Shown in pieces: positions 1 through 10,200 of a DNA stretch of 64,000 nucleotides (within the stretch, counting starts at the first letter, position 1; the number at the start of each line of letters is the position of its first letter). A program made the translations under genes and the position numbers. Under the pieces are notes generated by a model that had not been told where the DNA came from, searched no databases, and was given only the letters and a program-made list of their open reading frames with translations. Source of the DNA: CBDAPU01 sp965198875 (lineage in GTDB: Bacteria > Pseudomonadota > Gammaproteobacteria > Eutrophobiales > Eutrophobiaceae); assembly GCA_965198875.1 (NCBI GenBank), contig CBDAPU010000001.1:310001-374000 (forward strand). Reading direction: 5' to 3'.

Positions 1-98
1 GTGCCAATAGACGCATTGGCGTTGTTGATATTCTCAAGGCTCAGGTGTTCAATCAGTGGCTCTTCTTCTGTGCCGTAACGAAGCGTTGTGATTTTCAT
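1..98 (-). CDS. N-terminus of an unidentified protein, runs off the left edge
   Basis: The first 32 codons of a minus-strand gene start at the ATG whose A is base 98, with a purine-rich stretch (aagagaaa) just upstream. The visible N-terminus begins MKITTLRYGTEEE. It lies 22 bp downstream of the XRE-cupin regulator on the same strand, so the two are probably co-transcribed. Too little is visible to name a family. By analogy with other XRE-cupin loci it may be the metabolic enzyme controlled by the regulator, but that is inference only. Confidence 0.5.
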   Translation of the reverse strand, partial: MKITTLRYGTEEEPLIEHLSLENINNANASIG

Positions 99-120
99 TT
101 TTTCTCTTGTCGGCTCTTAA

Positions 121-699
121 TTAGTCTTCAAAGATCCGCGGTGTGCCCACCCACAAAATGCGAACTGCTTTATCTGACATATTGATCGTGTCATGCTCTA
201 TTTGTGAATTAATATGCACGCAATCGCCCTGCTTTAAGTCAAATGCCTCATCGCCCACATCCACCCTTATTTCCCCTTCCAGCACGTAGAAGAAATCCTC
301 GCCCTCTTCCCTATGCACTTTGGGCAATTCACAGTCCGGCGGGATGATGATCAGCAAGGCGTTCATCAGCCTGTTTCTGACATCGCCGTCCAGGCGGTGA
401 TAGGTCACTGGCGAGTCAATCTCAACCGTGATCGGCTCGGACGCCCGCCTCACCAGGCTATTGGTTTTAGGTGGCGTCAGAAAATAATTGATGTCGATAT
501 CCAGGGCGCCGGATAGCTGGAGCAGAGAAACAATAGACGGAACCGCCTTGCCTCTCTCCGCCTGGGAGACAAAAGCGGGGGACAATCCCGCTGCATCGGC
601 CAACTCCTGCAAGGTCATCCGCAACTCCTTGCGCCTTGCCTTGAGCAAGGAAGGGATAGACTTCTCAATATGTTTGGCTTTAGCGGCGTGAAGCACCAT
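121..699 (-). CDS. XRE-family transcriptional regulator with C-terminal cupin domain
   Basis: A 192-residue one-component regulator. Residues about 18-75 form an XRE/HTH_3 DNA-binding domain (LRMTLQELADAAGLSPAFVS, then QAERGKAVPS). Residues about 110-185 form a Cupin_2 sensor barrel with His and Glu residues in HREEGEDFFYVLEGE and GDCVHINSQIEH. Proteins of this layout (PuuR/SutR type) usually repress catabolic or amino-acid utilisation genes and bind a small ligand or metal in the cupin. It is transcribed away from the TonB receptor at 1048, and the 350-bp gap holds strong palindromes that are natural operator candidates. The ligand is unknown; the proximity of proline catabolism suggests an amino acid or derivative. 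Confidence 0.9.
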   Translation of the reverse strand: MVLHAAKAKHIEKSIPSLLKARRKELRMTLQELADAAGLSPAFVSQAERGKAVPSIVSLLQLSGALDIDINYFLTPPKTNSLVRRASEPITVEIDSPVTYHRLDGDVRNRLMNALLIIIPPDCELPKVHREEGEDFFYVLEGEIRVDVGDEAFDLKQGDCVHINSQIEHDTINMSDKAVRILWVGTPRIFED

Positions 700-810
700 G
701 CCCCTCCGGTAAATGAGAAAATGACGGGCCGAGTATAAATATTATCAGCACCACTTTCTTCATCGTTATGTGTGGTTTGAAAACCCGCCCATCCCGTTTG
801 AAATGAATAA

Positions 811-878
811 TATCAAAAATATTTGATTTATCAAAAATATACTAGTATTTTTGATAATATATCAATGACCTGAGGTCA
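811..878. promoter_or_regulatory. Palindromic operator candidates between XRE-cupin gene and TonB receptor
   Basis: Seen directly: an 11-bp inverted repeat, TATCAAAAATA at 829-839 and its complement at 846-856, separated by 6 bp. A further copy of the same half-site (TATCAAAAAT) at 811-820 runs into ATTTGAT, giving a second, shorter palindrome. At 866-878 is TGACCTGAGGTCA, two 6-bp arms around one base. The surrounding 720-1047 region is very AT-rich and divergent, so it should carry both promoters. XRE proteins bind palindromes of this size, so these are the likely sites of the neighbouring regulator. Which palindrome it binds is not decidable from sequence. Confidence 0.55.
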
Positions 879-1047
879 AAATGCCTCGAATTCAGGCCAT
901 AACATTCATAAATAATATTTAAATATTTGTTTTATATAACTTTGATTATCTTATTCGACAGCCTGAAAAAATTCGGTTTTTTAAATTAATGTTGGCTAAT
1001 ATAATAAATATTTCTTACCTTCAAAAATATTTAAAGGGGAGATTGAA

Positions 1048-3264
1048 ATGAAACTGGATAAAATGATGAAGCAATTTCTGGGACTTATCCTGCTCAGCAG
1101 TTTAGCCCTGCCCGCCCTGCCGCAGATAGTGCTGGAGGAGATCATCGTCACCGCCAGACGCCGGGCCGAGACCATCCAGAGTGCGCCCGTGACCATTACC
1201 GCCTTTAGTGCAAAAGCGATTGCGGATGCGGATATTGAGCGCATGGAAGACCTGTTCCAGCTGACGCCCAATGTGTCGCTGGCGACTTCGCAAGGTATCG
1301 GTACCAGCTTCCTGACGATTCGCGGACTGACGCAGGTACGTAATGGTGAGTCGCCTGTTGCAACCATCATTGATGGCGTGTTGCAGTTTAACAGCAACCA
1401 GTTTCGGCAGGAATTGTTTGATATTGAGAGTATAGAAGTCGCCAAAGGTCCCCAGGGCGCCATCTACGGCAGAAACGCCGCGGGCGGCGCCATTATTATT
1501 AACACCAAACGGCCGGGTAATGAGGCGGATGGTTTTATTCGAGGCGGGTTGGGTGAAGGTGATGAATACTCGGTGGGCGCATCTTTGAGTGGTCCGATTA
1601 TCGAAGATAACCTTTATGGTCGTATTTCCATTAACTATATAGATCGCGATGGTTATCTGGACAACATCACGCGCAACACCAAAGACGATCCGTTTGCGGA
1701 TCTCAGCGTGCGCGGGCGCTTGATCTGGGAAGTGAATAAGGATTTGACGGCGGACTTGCGTGTCAACATTTCACAGCATGATGGTCGCGCCGTCGGCTTT
1801 CAGTTTCAGTCAGTCAATATCGGGGCGGACGGGATCACGGGAGTTGGCTTTGGCGCCACCGGGCCTGCCTCCACCGGGCCGTTGTCTGCGGATAATGTCG
1901 TCACCATCCGCGCAAATAACCCCGATGAAGGCGAGAGAGACACGGAAGATTTTGCCTTGAAACTGGATTGGGATACCAGCCTCGGTACGCTGACTTCGAC
2001 AACTTCCTATACAAGCCTGGAAGAATACGGTGGCTCGGATCAATTCCCCTACACCAATGCCCGAAGCTCGGCGGCGTTGCTCGGCTTTGACGGCACCCAG
2101 TCGCAGTTCTTCGATATTGAAGGCTTCAGCCAGGAGATCCGATTGACCTCTTATGAGGATCAACGCCTGCGCTGGAATGTGGGTGCTTATTATCTCGCCT
2201 GGGATCGGTATATCTCCTCGGTCGTCGGCACGGATACCGGCGCCGGGATCATCCGGGTAGAGCGTGCGCCGACCACCAATCCCCGCAACCCGACCTTCTC
2301 ATTCCTTGCCGATGATAACGACAACACCGCCTGGGCGTTATTCGGTCAGGCCAACTATGATCTGACCGAGCAGTGGGAGCTGTCCTTCGCCCTGCGCTAC
2401 GACAAAGAAATACGTGAACAGCATGTCTCACCCTTGCAGTTCACCAGCAATACGATGCAAGTCATCGGCATGCCTGGTTCGTCCTACAAGCGCTCTTTTG
2501 ACGCCTGGCAGCCCAAGGCCACACTGCGCTACACGCCCGGCGATGATCTGATCCTGTTCGCCACCTGGGGGCGCGGCTTTCGTAGCGGCCAGTTTAACCA
2601 GAATGGCGTTGGCGCGCTTGTCGCCGGTGCAGATGATGTTGCCGATCAGGAGGACTCCGAATCCTTTGAGGCGGGCTTAAAAAGCACCTGGCTGGATGAT
2701 CGACTCAGGGTTAATGCATCTATCTTCAAGACAAATGTGGAAGGCCAGCATTACTTCGTCTTCATCGGCGAGGTCAGCGGCCAGGTGCTGTTGAATATTG
2801 ATGAGGTCTCCCTGCTGGGCGCTGAGTTGGAGGCGGTGTTTAATGTGGTCGAGGGGCTGGATGTGTACGCCGCCTACGGGATCACCAGTAGCGAGATAGA
2901 CGCATACGCATTCGACCCGGACCTGGTCGGCAACTGGTCGCCTTATATACCACAATCAACACTGAACATCGGCGGACAGTACGTGTTGCCGCTGCTGGTG
3001 GCCGATACCTCGCTTCTCGCCCGTGTGGATTTTGAACGCCGTGGCAAGCAGTTCTGGGACCCGCAGAACAGCACGGCCCGCTCGGCCCTGGCATTACTCA
3101 ACCTGCGCTTCGGCATTCAGGACAACAACGATGCGTGGTCTGTCATGGCGACCATCGATAATGTGACGAACGAGATCTACAATACCGAATGGGTGCTGGG
3201 TGGCTTCTCCGCCGCAGGGGGGGGGCGGATCTGGGGCGTCGATTTTAGATATAACTTTTTCTGA
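1048..3264 (+). CDS. TonB-dependent receptor (outer-membrane uptake)
   Basis: A 738-residue outer-membrane active transporter. The start ATG follows a good ribosome site (aaggggag). Residues 1-26 are a signal peptide (FLGLILLSSLALPALP). The mature N-terminus carries a TonB box (LEEIIVTARR, about 29-38), then a plug domain to about residue 160 (LTIRGLTQV, then GPQGAIYGRNAAGGAI) and a 22-strand barrel ending in an aromatic residue (RYNFF), as outer-membrane proteins do. This is the FecA/CirA-like class abundant in marine gammaproteobacteria and sphingomonads. The substrate is not predictable. It lies between the XRE-cupin gene and putA, suggesting import of an amino-acid or peptide-like compound. 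Transcription is probably controlled by the palindromes just upstream. Confidence 0.93.
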   Translation: MKLDKMMKQFLGLILLSSLALPALPQIVLEEIIVTARRRAETIQSAPVTITAFSAKAIADADIERMEDLFQLTPNVSLATSQGIGTSFLTIRGLTQVRNGESPVATIIDGVLQFNSNQFRQELFDIESIEVAKGPQGAIYGRNAAGGAIIINTKRPGNEADGFIRGGLGEGDEYSVGASLSGPIIEDNLYGRISINYIDRDGYLDNITRNTKDDPFADLSVRGRLIWEVNKDLTADLRVNISQHDGRAVGFQFQSVNIGADGITGVGFGATGPASTGPLSADNVVTIRANNPDEGERDTEDFALKLDWDTSLGTLTSTTSYTSLEEYGGSDQFPYTNARSSAALLGFDGTQSQFFDIEGFSQEIRLTSYEDQRLRWNVGAYYLAWDRYISSVVGTDTGAGIIRVERAPTTNPRNPTFSFLADDNDNTAWALFGQANYDLTEQWELSFALRYDKEIREQHVSPLQFTSNTMQVIGMPGSSYKRSFDAWQPKATLRYTPGDDLILFATWGRGFRSGQFNQNGVGALVAGADDVADQEDSESFEAGLKSTWLDDRLRVNASIFKTNVEGQHYFVFIGEVSGQVLLNIDEVSLLGAELEAVFNVVEGLDVYAAYGITSSEIDAYAFDPDLVGNWSPYIPQSTLNIGGQYVLPLLVADTSLLARVDFERRGKQFWDPQNSTARSALALLNLRFGIQDNNDAWSVMATIDNVTNEIYNTEWVLGGFSAAGGGRIWGVDFRYNFF

Positions 3265-3523
3265 TCTGCTATCAGGTATAAACCTGTTTGATGGACATAG
3301 CCTGCCAAGTCCATCGGCACTTGATCGGTGACTACAGGCCGGCATGAACAGGCGAGACTGGCTGAGGGGTGAGCATCATAGTGCCATGCAATTTCATTTT
3401 TGCATGAATAAAAAATACTGGCGATCCGGTTTATTCAAAATACCATTTTATCTTTATCTGCCGGATAATTATGAAAGTATTATTAAATCAGGGATCTTAA
3501 ATAAGAGATAACGGATTGCAACG

Positions 3524-6500
3524 ATGAAGCAGGCGAGCGTCATGAAGCGGGACGGTGCGGTGTTGGCGCCTGATCTGGCCTGCATAAACCATCACTACCT
3601 GGCGGATGAGAGCGATACGGTACGTGAGCTGATTGCACTGGCACGGGCAAAACCGATCTTATCCACTGCTATTGATGAGACTGCATTGAAGCTGGTAGAG
3701 GGCGTTCGCAGTCAGCGGCAAAAAACCTCAGGGTTGCATGCATTTCTGAACCATTACGATCTATCCTCACAGGAAGGCATTATTTTAATGTGTCTTGCTG
3801 AAGCGCTATTGCGAATACCCGATGTAGCAACAACAGATAAGTTGATCAACGATAAATTATCTGTTGCAAACTGGGAAAAACATCTGGGCAGGAGCGCATC
3901 ATTTTTTGTGAATGCGTCCACATGGGCGCTTATGTTGACTGGCAAAACCCTTGAAAAGCCGATAGATGGTTCAAAGAATACACTAAAGGCATTTTTTAAT
4001 CGTGTAGAAGCGCCGGTTATTCGAACTGCATTAAAGTCAGCGATGGCGATTATGGCCTTTGAGTTTGTCATGGGCAGGAGTATTGATGAAGCCCTGCAAC
4101 GCGGGCGGAAGGGAAAAAACAATCTCAACAGATATTCGTTTGACATGTTGGGCGAAGCTGCACTGACCCTGGAAGATGCTAATCGCTATCAAACGGCCTA
4201 CGCCGAGGCGATTAGAAAAATAGGCGAATCCACTGACAAAAATGAACATTTAATTTGCAGGCCCGGTATATCGATCAAACTGTCGGCCCTATACCCCCGT
4301 TATGAGTATTCACAAAAGCAACGGGCCTGTGCGGAACTGACCTGCCGCCTGTTGGCGCTTGCCAGGCTGGCTAAAGAATCCGGCATCAGCCTGACCATCG
4401 ATGCTGAAGAGGCCGAGCGCCTGGAGCTATCATTGCTGGTATTTGAGCATGTCTATCGTCACAGTGAATTGAATAATTGGGAGGGGCTTGGATTGGCTGT
4501 GCAGGCCTATCAAAAACGCGCCTTGCCAGTGCTTAAATGGTTAAATGCCCTTGCCGATGATGTGGGCAAGATCATCCCCGTGCGTCTGGTCAAAGGCGCC
4601 TACTGGGATACGGAAATTAAATCAGCGCAGGAAAAAGGCCTGAGGGATTTTCCGGTCTTCACTCGCAAGTGCAATACCGATGTCTCCTATCTCGCCTGTG
4701 TACGTTATTTGCTGGATGAATGTGAAAATATATTCCCTCAGTTCGCCACGCATAACGCCCATACCCTGTCTTACATTTATCACCACGCCGACGGCAAAGG
4801 CTATGAATTTCAACGTCTGCATGGCATGGGTGAAGAGTTATATAACGAAGTGATTTCTAATGAAAAATTAAATGTTCCCTGCCGGGTGTATGCGCCAGTG
4901 GGCGCCCATGCGGATCTTTTGCCTTATTTAGTCCGGCGGTTGCTGGAAAACGGCGCCAACACCTCTTTTGTTAACCAGCTCGGACACCAGGACCGTGATA
5001 TCTCTCAGATCGTTGTCGATCCTGTCGACCTGGTTGAGCGTAATAATGAACAATATCGGCATCCGCATATCAAGCTACCCTCAGAGCTGTTCGATGATCA
5101 GAGAGTAAACTCATCCGGGGTCAATTTTGCAGATGATCATGAATACGCTCCTCTGGCCGCTGACGTTGACAAGGCCATCAATAAACACTGGATGGTGAGG
5201 CCCCGTGTCAACGGTCAGTTTCTCTCAGGTAAAAAAATGAACGTATTTGATCCGGCCAACATCAACAATCAAATCGGCGTTGCTGAGTTTGCCGATGAGC
5301 CAGTGATCAAACACGCCCTTGATACAGCAACAAATGCCTGGTCAGCCTGGAATAATACGGATGCAGCGACTCGGGCTCATATACTTGAGAATGCCGCAGA
5401 TCAATTCGAGCAGCATCGTGCAAGTTTGATTGGTTTATGTGTGCGAGAAGCGGGTAAAACCATTCGTGACGCCCATGATGACGTTCGTGAAGCCATCGAT
5501 TTTCTTCGCTATTACGCCTCATCTTGCAGGGCTTGTTTTCGTCATCCCATTGATCTGCCAGGCCCCACCGGTGAGAGCAACCGGCTCGGTTATCAGGGGC
5601 GGGGGGTATTTGCTTGTATTAGTCCCTGGAATTTTCCTGTGGCAATTTGCACCGGTCAAATGGCTGCCGCCCTGGTGGCTGGCAATACCGTGTTGGTCAA
5701 GCCCGCCAGGCAAACGTCTCTGGTTGCCGGATTGATTTGTCAGATCCTCTACCAGGCCGGTGTTCCAGAAGAGGTACTGAGTTTTTTACCTTCAAGTGGC
5801 AGGGAGTTCGGCGAGCATGCCTTAAGTGATGAGCGCATTGCCGGAGTGGTGTTCACTGGCTCTACTGATACGGCACAAAGGATCAATCGCCAGCTTGCAC
5901 AACGTGACGGCGCCCTGGCGATGATTATTGCGGAGACAGGTGGGCAAAATGCCATGTTGGTGGACAGCTCTGCATTACCTGAACAAGTCGTTAAAGACAT
6001 TGTCCATTCAGCCTTCAACAGTGCTGGTCAAAGATGCTCTGCCTTGCGCGTGATTTATTTACAGGATGAAATAGCTGATCGCATCTTGGACATGCTCACA
6101 GGGCATCTTCAGGAAATCGTCATCGGTGATCCGGTCAATTTATCGACAGATGTCGGTCCGGTCATCGACCGGGCTTCTATGGAGGCGCTCGAAGAGCATA
6201 TTTCAACAATGCAGGAAAAAGGGAAGTTGTTATACCGCTGTGGCGCTCCATCCGCCGAGATGAATGGCTATTTTGTTCCACCCGCCGTGATAGAGATAGA
6301 ACGTATTTCACAATTAGAAGGTGAAGTATTCGGGCCTGTTTTGCACGTGATACGTTACAGAGCAGAAGATTTACATCACATCGTCAATGATATTAATCAT
6401 TATGGCTATGGTCTGACATTGGGCATTCATAGTCGCATTGAAGGTAAGGCGGAAGAGATAAGAAAAATAGCCAGGGTCGGGAATATCTATGTTAATCGCA

Positions 6501-6679
6501 ATATGGTCGGTGCTGTTGTTGGCGTGCAACCTTTCGGGGGTTGTCGGCTATCCGGTACCGGCCCAAAGGCAGGCGGGCCTAATTATTTATTACGCTTTGC
6601 AACAGAGCAAACCTATACGGTAAACACATCGGCCATTGGCGGCAACGCCACTTTGTTAAGCGATGATGCTAACCTATAG
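3524..6679 (+). CDS. putA: Bifunctional proline dehydrogenase / L-glutamate-gamma-semialdehyde dehydrogenase (PutA)
   Basis: Oxidises proline to P5C (FAD) and then glutamate semialdehyde to glutamate (NAD). Residues about 30-170 are the helical arm domain. About 210-520 is the proline dehydrogenase barrel (GISIKLSALYPRYE, RLVKGAYWDTEIK, NANTSFVNQLG). About 560-1040 is the aldehyde dehydrogenase (SPWNFPVAICTGQ, FTGSTDTAQ, catalytic Cys in SAGQRCSA, glutamate in IAETGG). At 1051 residues it is shorter than E. coli PutA (about 1320) and lacks the N-terminal ribbon-helix-helix DNA-binding domain, so it is a non-repressor PutA. An alternative start at 3542 is possible because the site before 3524 is weak. 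Its 3' end overlaps the convergent lrp-like gene by 6 bp; that regulator is a reasonable controller. Confidence 0.96.
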   Translation: MKQASVMKRDGAVLAPDLACINHHYLADESDTVRELIALARAKPILSTAIDETALKLVEGVRSQRQKTSGLHAFLNHYDLSSQEGIILMCLAEALLRIPDVATTDKLINDKLSVANWEKHLGRSASFFVNASTWALMLTGKTLEKPIDGSKNTLKAFFNRVEAPVIRTALKSAMAIMAFEFVMGRSIDEALQRGRKGKNNLNRYSFDMLGEAALTLEDANRYQTAYAEAIRKIGESTDKNEHLICRPGISIKLSALYPRYEYSQKQRACAELTCRLLALARLAKESGISLTIDAEEAERLELSLLVFEHVYRHSELNNWEGLGLAVQAYQKRALPVLKWLNALADDVGKIIPVRLVKGAYWDTEIKSAQEKGLRDFPVFTRKCNTDVSYLACVRYLLDECENIFPQFATHNAHTLSYIYHHADGKGYEFQRLHGMGEELYNEVISNEKLNVPCRVYAPVGAHADLLPYLVRRLLENGANTSFVNQLGHQDRDISQIVVDPVDLVERNNEQYRHPHIKLPSELFDDQRVNSSGVNFADDHEYAPLAADVDKAINKHWMVRPRVNGQFLSGKKMNVFDPANINNQIGVAEFADEPVIKHALDTATNAWSAWNNTDAATRAHILENAADQFEQHRASLIGLCVREAGKTIRDAHDDVREAIDFLRYYASSCRACFRHPIDLPGPTGESNRLGYQGRGVFACISPWNFPVAICTGQMAAALVAGNTVLVKPARQTSLVAGLICQILYQAGVPEEVLSFLPSSGREFGEHALSDERIAGVVFTGSTDTAQRINRQLAQRDGALAMIIAETGGQNAMLVDSSALPEQVVKDIVHSAFNSAGQRCSALRVIYLQDEIADRILDMLTGHLQEIVIGDPVNLSTDVGPVIDRASMEALEEHISTMQEKGKLLYRCGAPSAEMNGYFVPPAVIEIERISQLEGEVFGPVLHVIRYRAEDLHHIVNDINHYGYGLTLGIHSRIEGKAEEIRKIARVGNIYVNRNMVGAVVGVQPFGGCRLSGTGPKAGGPNYLLRFATEQTYTVNTSAIGGNATLLSDDANL

Positions 6680-7150
6680 CTGGGTTTGTAGCGGCAGTTG
6701 TGTGGTGTCTTTAATTTGCGTCACCGCGATGGTGGAATGCATCTCGCGTATAACAGGGATCATCATCAGGTGATTGCGAATAAACGCCTCGTAATGTTGA
6801 ATGTCTTTGGTGATAATTTTTAACAAATAATCCATTTGACCGGTGATGGTATAACATTCCAGCACCTCAGGAAATGTCCTGATCTCCTTTTCAAAGTCTT
6901 CAAGGTTTTGCCGTCCGTGGGCGTTTAAGCTGACAGTAACAAAGACCACCACCTCCATGCCCAATATCGCATGATCGAGAACGGCGATGCGATCTTTTAT
7001 GATCCCCATCTGCTCCATGCGGCTGATCCGCCGCCAGCAAGGTGATTGGGACAGGCCGACTTTTTCTGCAATTTCGGCTGTGCTCTGTGCAGCGTTTGTC
7101 TGTAATAATTGCAGAATTTTAATATCGGTTTTCGAGAGTGCTGATAACAT
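6674..7150 (-). CDS. Lrp/AsnC-family transcriptional regulator
   Basis: 158 residues. An N-terminal winged helix of the AsnC type (KILQLLQTNAAQSTAEIAEK, GLSQSPCWRRISRMEQMGII, residues about 8-58) is followed by a RAM effector-binding domain (about 70-150, including TGQMDYLLKI). Such proteins sense amino acids and assemble into octamers. It is divergent from the indolepyruvate oxidoreductase at 7287 and convergent with putA. Location therefore points to control of aryl-pyruvate and/or proline catabolism, possibly by binding in the 136-bp divergent gap. The family is certain; the effector is not. Confidence 0.93.
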   Translation of the reverse strand: MLSALSKTDIKILQLLQTNAAQSTAEIAEKVGLSQSPCWRRISRMEQMGIIKDRIAVLDHAILGMEVVVFVTVSLNAHGRQNLEDFEKEIRTFPEVLECYTITGQMDYLLKIITKDIQHYEAFIRNHLMMIPVIREMHSTIAVTQIKDTTQLPLQTQL

Positions 7151-7286
7151 AACTCATTCTATTCAAGCATAAAAATGGAAAAAGTTATACAGCAATATCG
7201 CTATGGTCAGTATATACAACATAAATTATGCCCTGATTTTCCATTAGTATTTCACCATAACCGATATAAACATAGGGGGTGTGAAG

Positions 7287-10200
7287 ATGCTGGCGACTGT
7301 CTCTCTTGATGATAAATATGCGTTAGATACAACCCGTGCCTACATCACCGGTATCGAGGCTCTGGTCAGGTTGCCCATGCTGCAACACCAGCGTGATGTG
7401 GAGGCTGGCTTAAATACCGCCGGATTTATCTCCGGCTATCGCGGCTCGCCACTTGGCGGTCTGGATCAGGCCCTGTGGAAAGCCAGGCCCTGGCTTGATG
7501 AACACCATATTCACTTCCAGCCCGGTGTGAACGAGGATCTGGCCGCCACATCCGTGTGGGGGAGCCAGCAGGTCAACCTGTTTGCAGGCGCCAAGTTCGA
7601 TGGCGTGTTCAGCATGTGGTACGGCAAGGGCCCGGGGGTGGATCGCAGCATGGATGCGATACGCCATGCCAATGCCTCCGGCACCTCCCAATACGGTGGC
7701 GTATTGGCCATCGCCGGCGATGATCATGCCTGTAAATCCTCCACATTACCCCACCAGAGCGAGCATATGTTTATCGGCGCCTGCATTCCGGTTCTCAATC
7801 CCGCCAATGTGCAGGAGGTATTGGACCTGGGGGTATATGGTTGGGAGTTATCCAGGTACAGCGGTTGCTGGGTGGCCATGAAGGCCATTACAGAGAATAT
7901 GGACTCGGCCATATCGGCCGAGATCGATCCCCATCGCGTCAACATCATCATCCCGGATGATGTGGCCCTGCCCGAGGAGGGCGTCCATGCCCGCTGGCCG
8001 GATAGTCCTTTGGAGCAGGAGAGAAGACTGAACAAGTTTAAGATCTATGCCGCCCGTCATTTCGCCTATGTCAATCATCTGAACCCGATCAAAATGGACA
8101 GCCCCAACCCGCGCTTAGGCGTGATCACCACAGGCAAGGCTTATCTGGATGTCTTGCAGGCGCTGGATGATCTGGGCATTGACGAGACGGAAGCGGCCCG
8201 CATCGGCCTGCGTGTGTATAAACTGGGCATGAGCTGGCCACTGGAGCCCATCGCCACCCATGAGTTCGCCAAAGGGCTTGAAGAGATACTGGTGGTGGAA
8301 GAGAAACGCAGTATTGTTGAGGACCAGCTAACCGGTCAGCTTTATAACTGGCCGGTTGATGAACGTCCCCGTGTGATCGGCGAGTTTGATGAATACGGCC
8401 ATGATCTGTTGCCCAATCTGGCTGAGCTCACACCGGCCCTGGTGGCCCGCGCCATCAGCTCGCGCATAGGCCGTTTTTATACCAGTAAAACAATAGCGCA
8501 GCGGCTTGCCTTTCTTGAAGCGAAAGAGCAACGATTATCGAAACCGCGCAACGTCCTCTCGCGCACACCCCATTACTGCTCTGGTTGCCCCCATAACACC
8601 TCCACCAAAGTGCCGGAAGGCAGCATGGGTCTGGCGGGGATCGGCTGTCACTACATGGTGACGTGGATGGACCGCAACACCCATACATTTACCCAGATGG
8701 GTGGTGAGGGCGCTGGCTGGATTGGACAGGCGCCGTTTACTGAAACAAAACATGTCTTTCAAAACCTGGGGGATGGTACGTATTTTCATTCCGGTGTGCT
8801 GGCAATCCGGGCGGCGATTGCCGCTGGCGTGAACATCACTTACAAGATCCTCTACAACGATGCGGTTGCCATGACCGGAGGTCAGCCACTGGACGGCGTC
8901 TTAACGGTGGAGAAGATGATTGATCAATTACGGGGGGAAGGGATCAAACGCATCGCCGTTGTCTCTGATGAACCTGGAAAATACCCGCGGGATCTGTCGA
9001 AGTTCAGTGGTGTGACCCTGGATCACCGGGGAGCACTCCCACAGATACAAAAAGCATTGCGGGAAATACCGGGGACGAGCATTATCATTTATGATCAAAC
9101 CTGTGCCGCCGAGAAACGCCGCCGAAGGAAAAGGGGCCTCATAGCGGAGCCGGATAGAAAGGTGTTTATCAATGAGGAGGTATGTGAAGGTTGCGGCGAC
9201 TGTGGCACACAATCGAATTGTCTGTCCGTGTTGCCGCAGGAAACGGAATTCGGTCGCAAACGCAGGATTGATCAAAGCGCCTGCAATAAAGACTACACCT
9301 GCGTTGAGGGGTTTTGTCCGAGCTTTGTGTCGGTCATTGGCGGTCGTCCTCGAAGAGGGGGAATGCCCGGTGGCGCCACAGAGTTTATAGCCTTATCTGA
9401 TCCTGAGAAGCCCGAATTAGCGCGCCCCTGGAATGTGTTGGTCACGGGTGTGGGCGGCACTGGCGTGCTCACGGTCAGTGCGATACTGGCTATGGCCGCA
9501 CATATTGAAGGAAAAGGCTGCTCCACCATGAACCAGACCGGCCTTGCACAGAAATTCGGTGCGGTTATCAGCCATGTGCGGATCGGTAAAAACCAGGATG
9601 ATATCCATGCGGTACGCATTGCCGCCGGTGATGCTGACTTGATGTTGGGATGTGATCTGGTGGTATCCGCATCCGATGAGGCATTGGCGAAATTACAATC
9701 CGGTCGTTCCCATTCTATTGTGAACAGCAGCCCGTCAACCACGGCGGAGTTCATCTCCAACCCCGATGTTGTCTTCCCGGTGGACGACATGAAGCAGGCG
9801 ATAGCAGAGGAAACGGGCGTAGAGAAGGTGCAGTTTATTGACGCCGCCGGGATTGCGACGGCGCTGCTGGGCGATGCTATCGCAGCCAATATGTTTTTGC
9901 TGGGTTACGCCTATCAAAACGGTCTGATTCCAGTGAGCGCACAGGCGATTGAGCGGGCGATTGAGTTAAATAATGTTGCCGTAGCGTTTAATCAGCAAGC
10001 CTTTCTCTGGGGGCGTCGCAGCGCACATAACCTGGAGGCGGCGCTTGCCATCGCCAATATAAAAAACAACACCGCATCACCCATCGAAAAGCTGGATGAG
10101 ATTATCCAGCATAGATCTGATTTTCTGATCCAGTATCAGGATCAACACTACGCACAGCAATACAGGGATTTTGTTCATCGTGTACGTGAGGGAATTGCAA

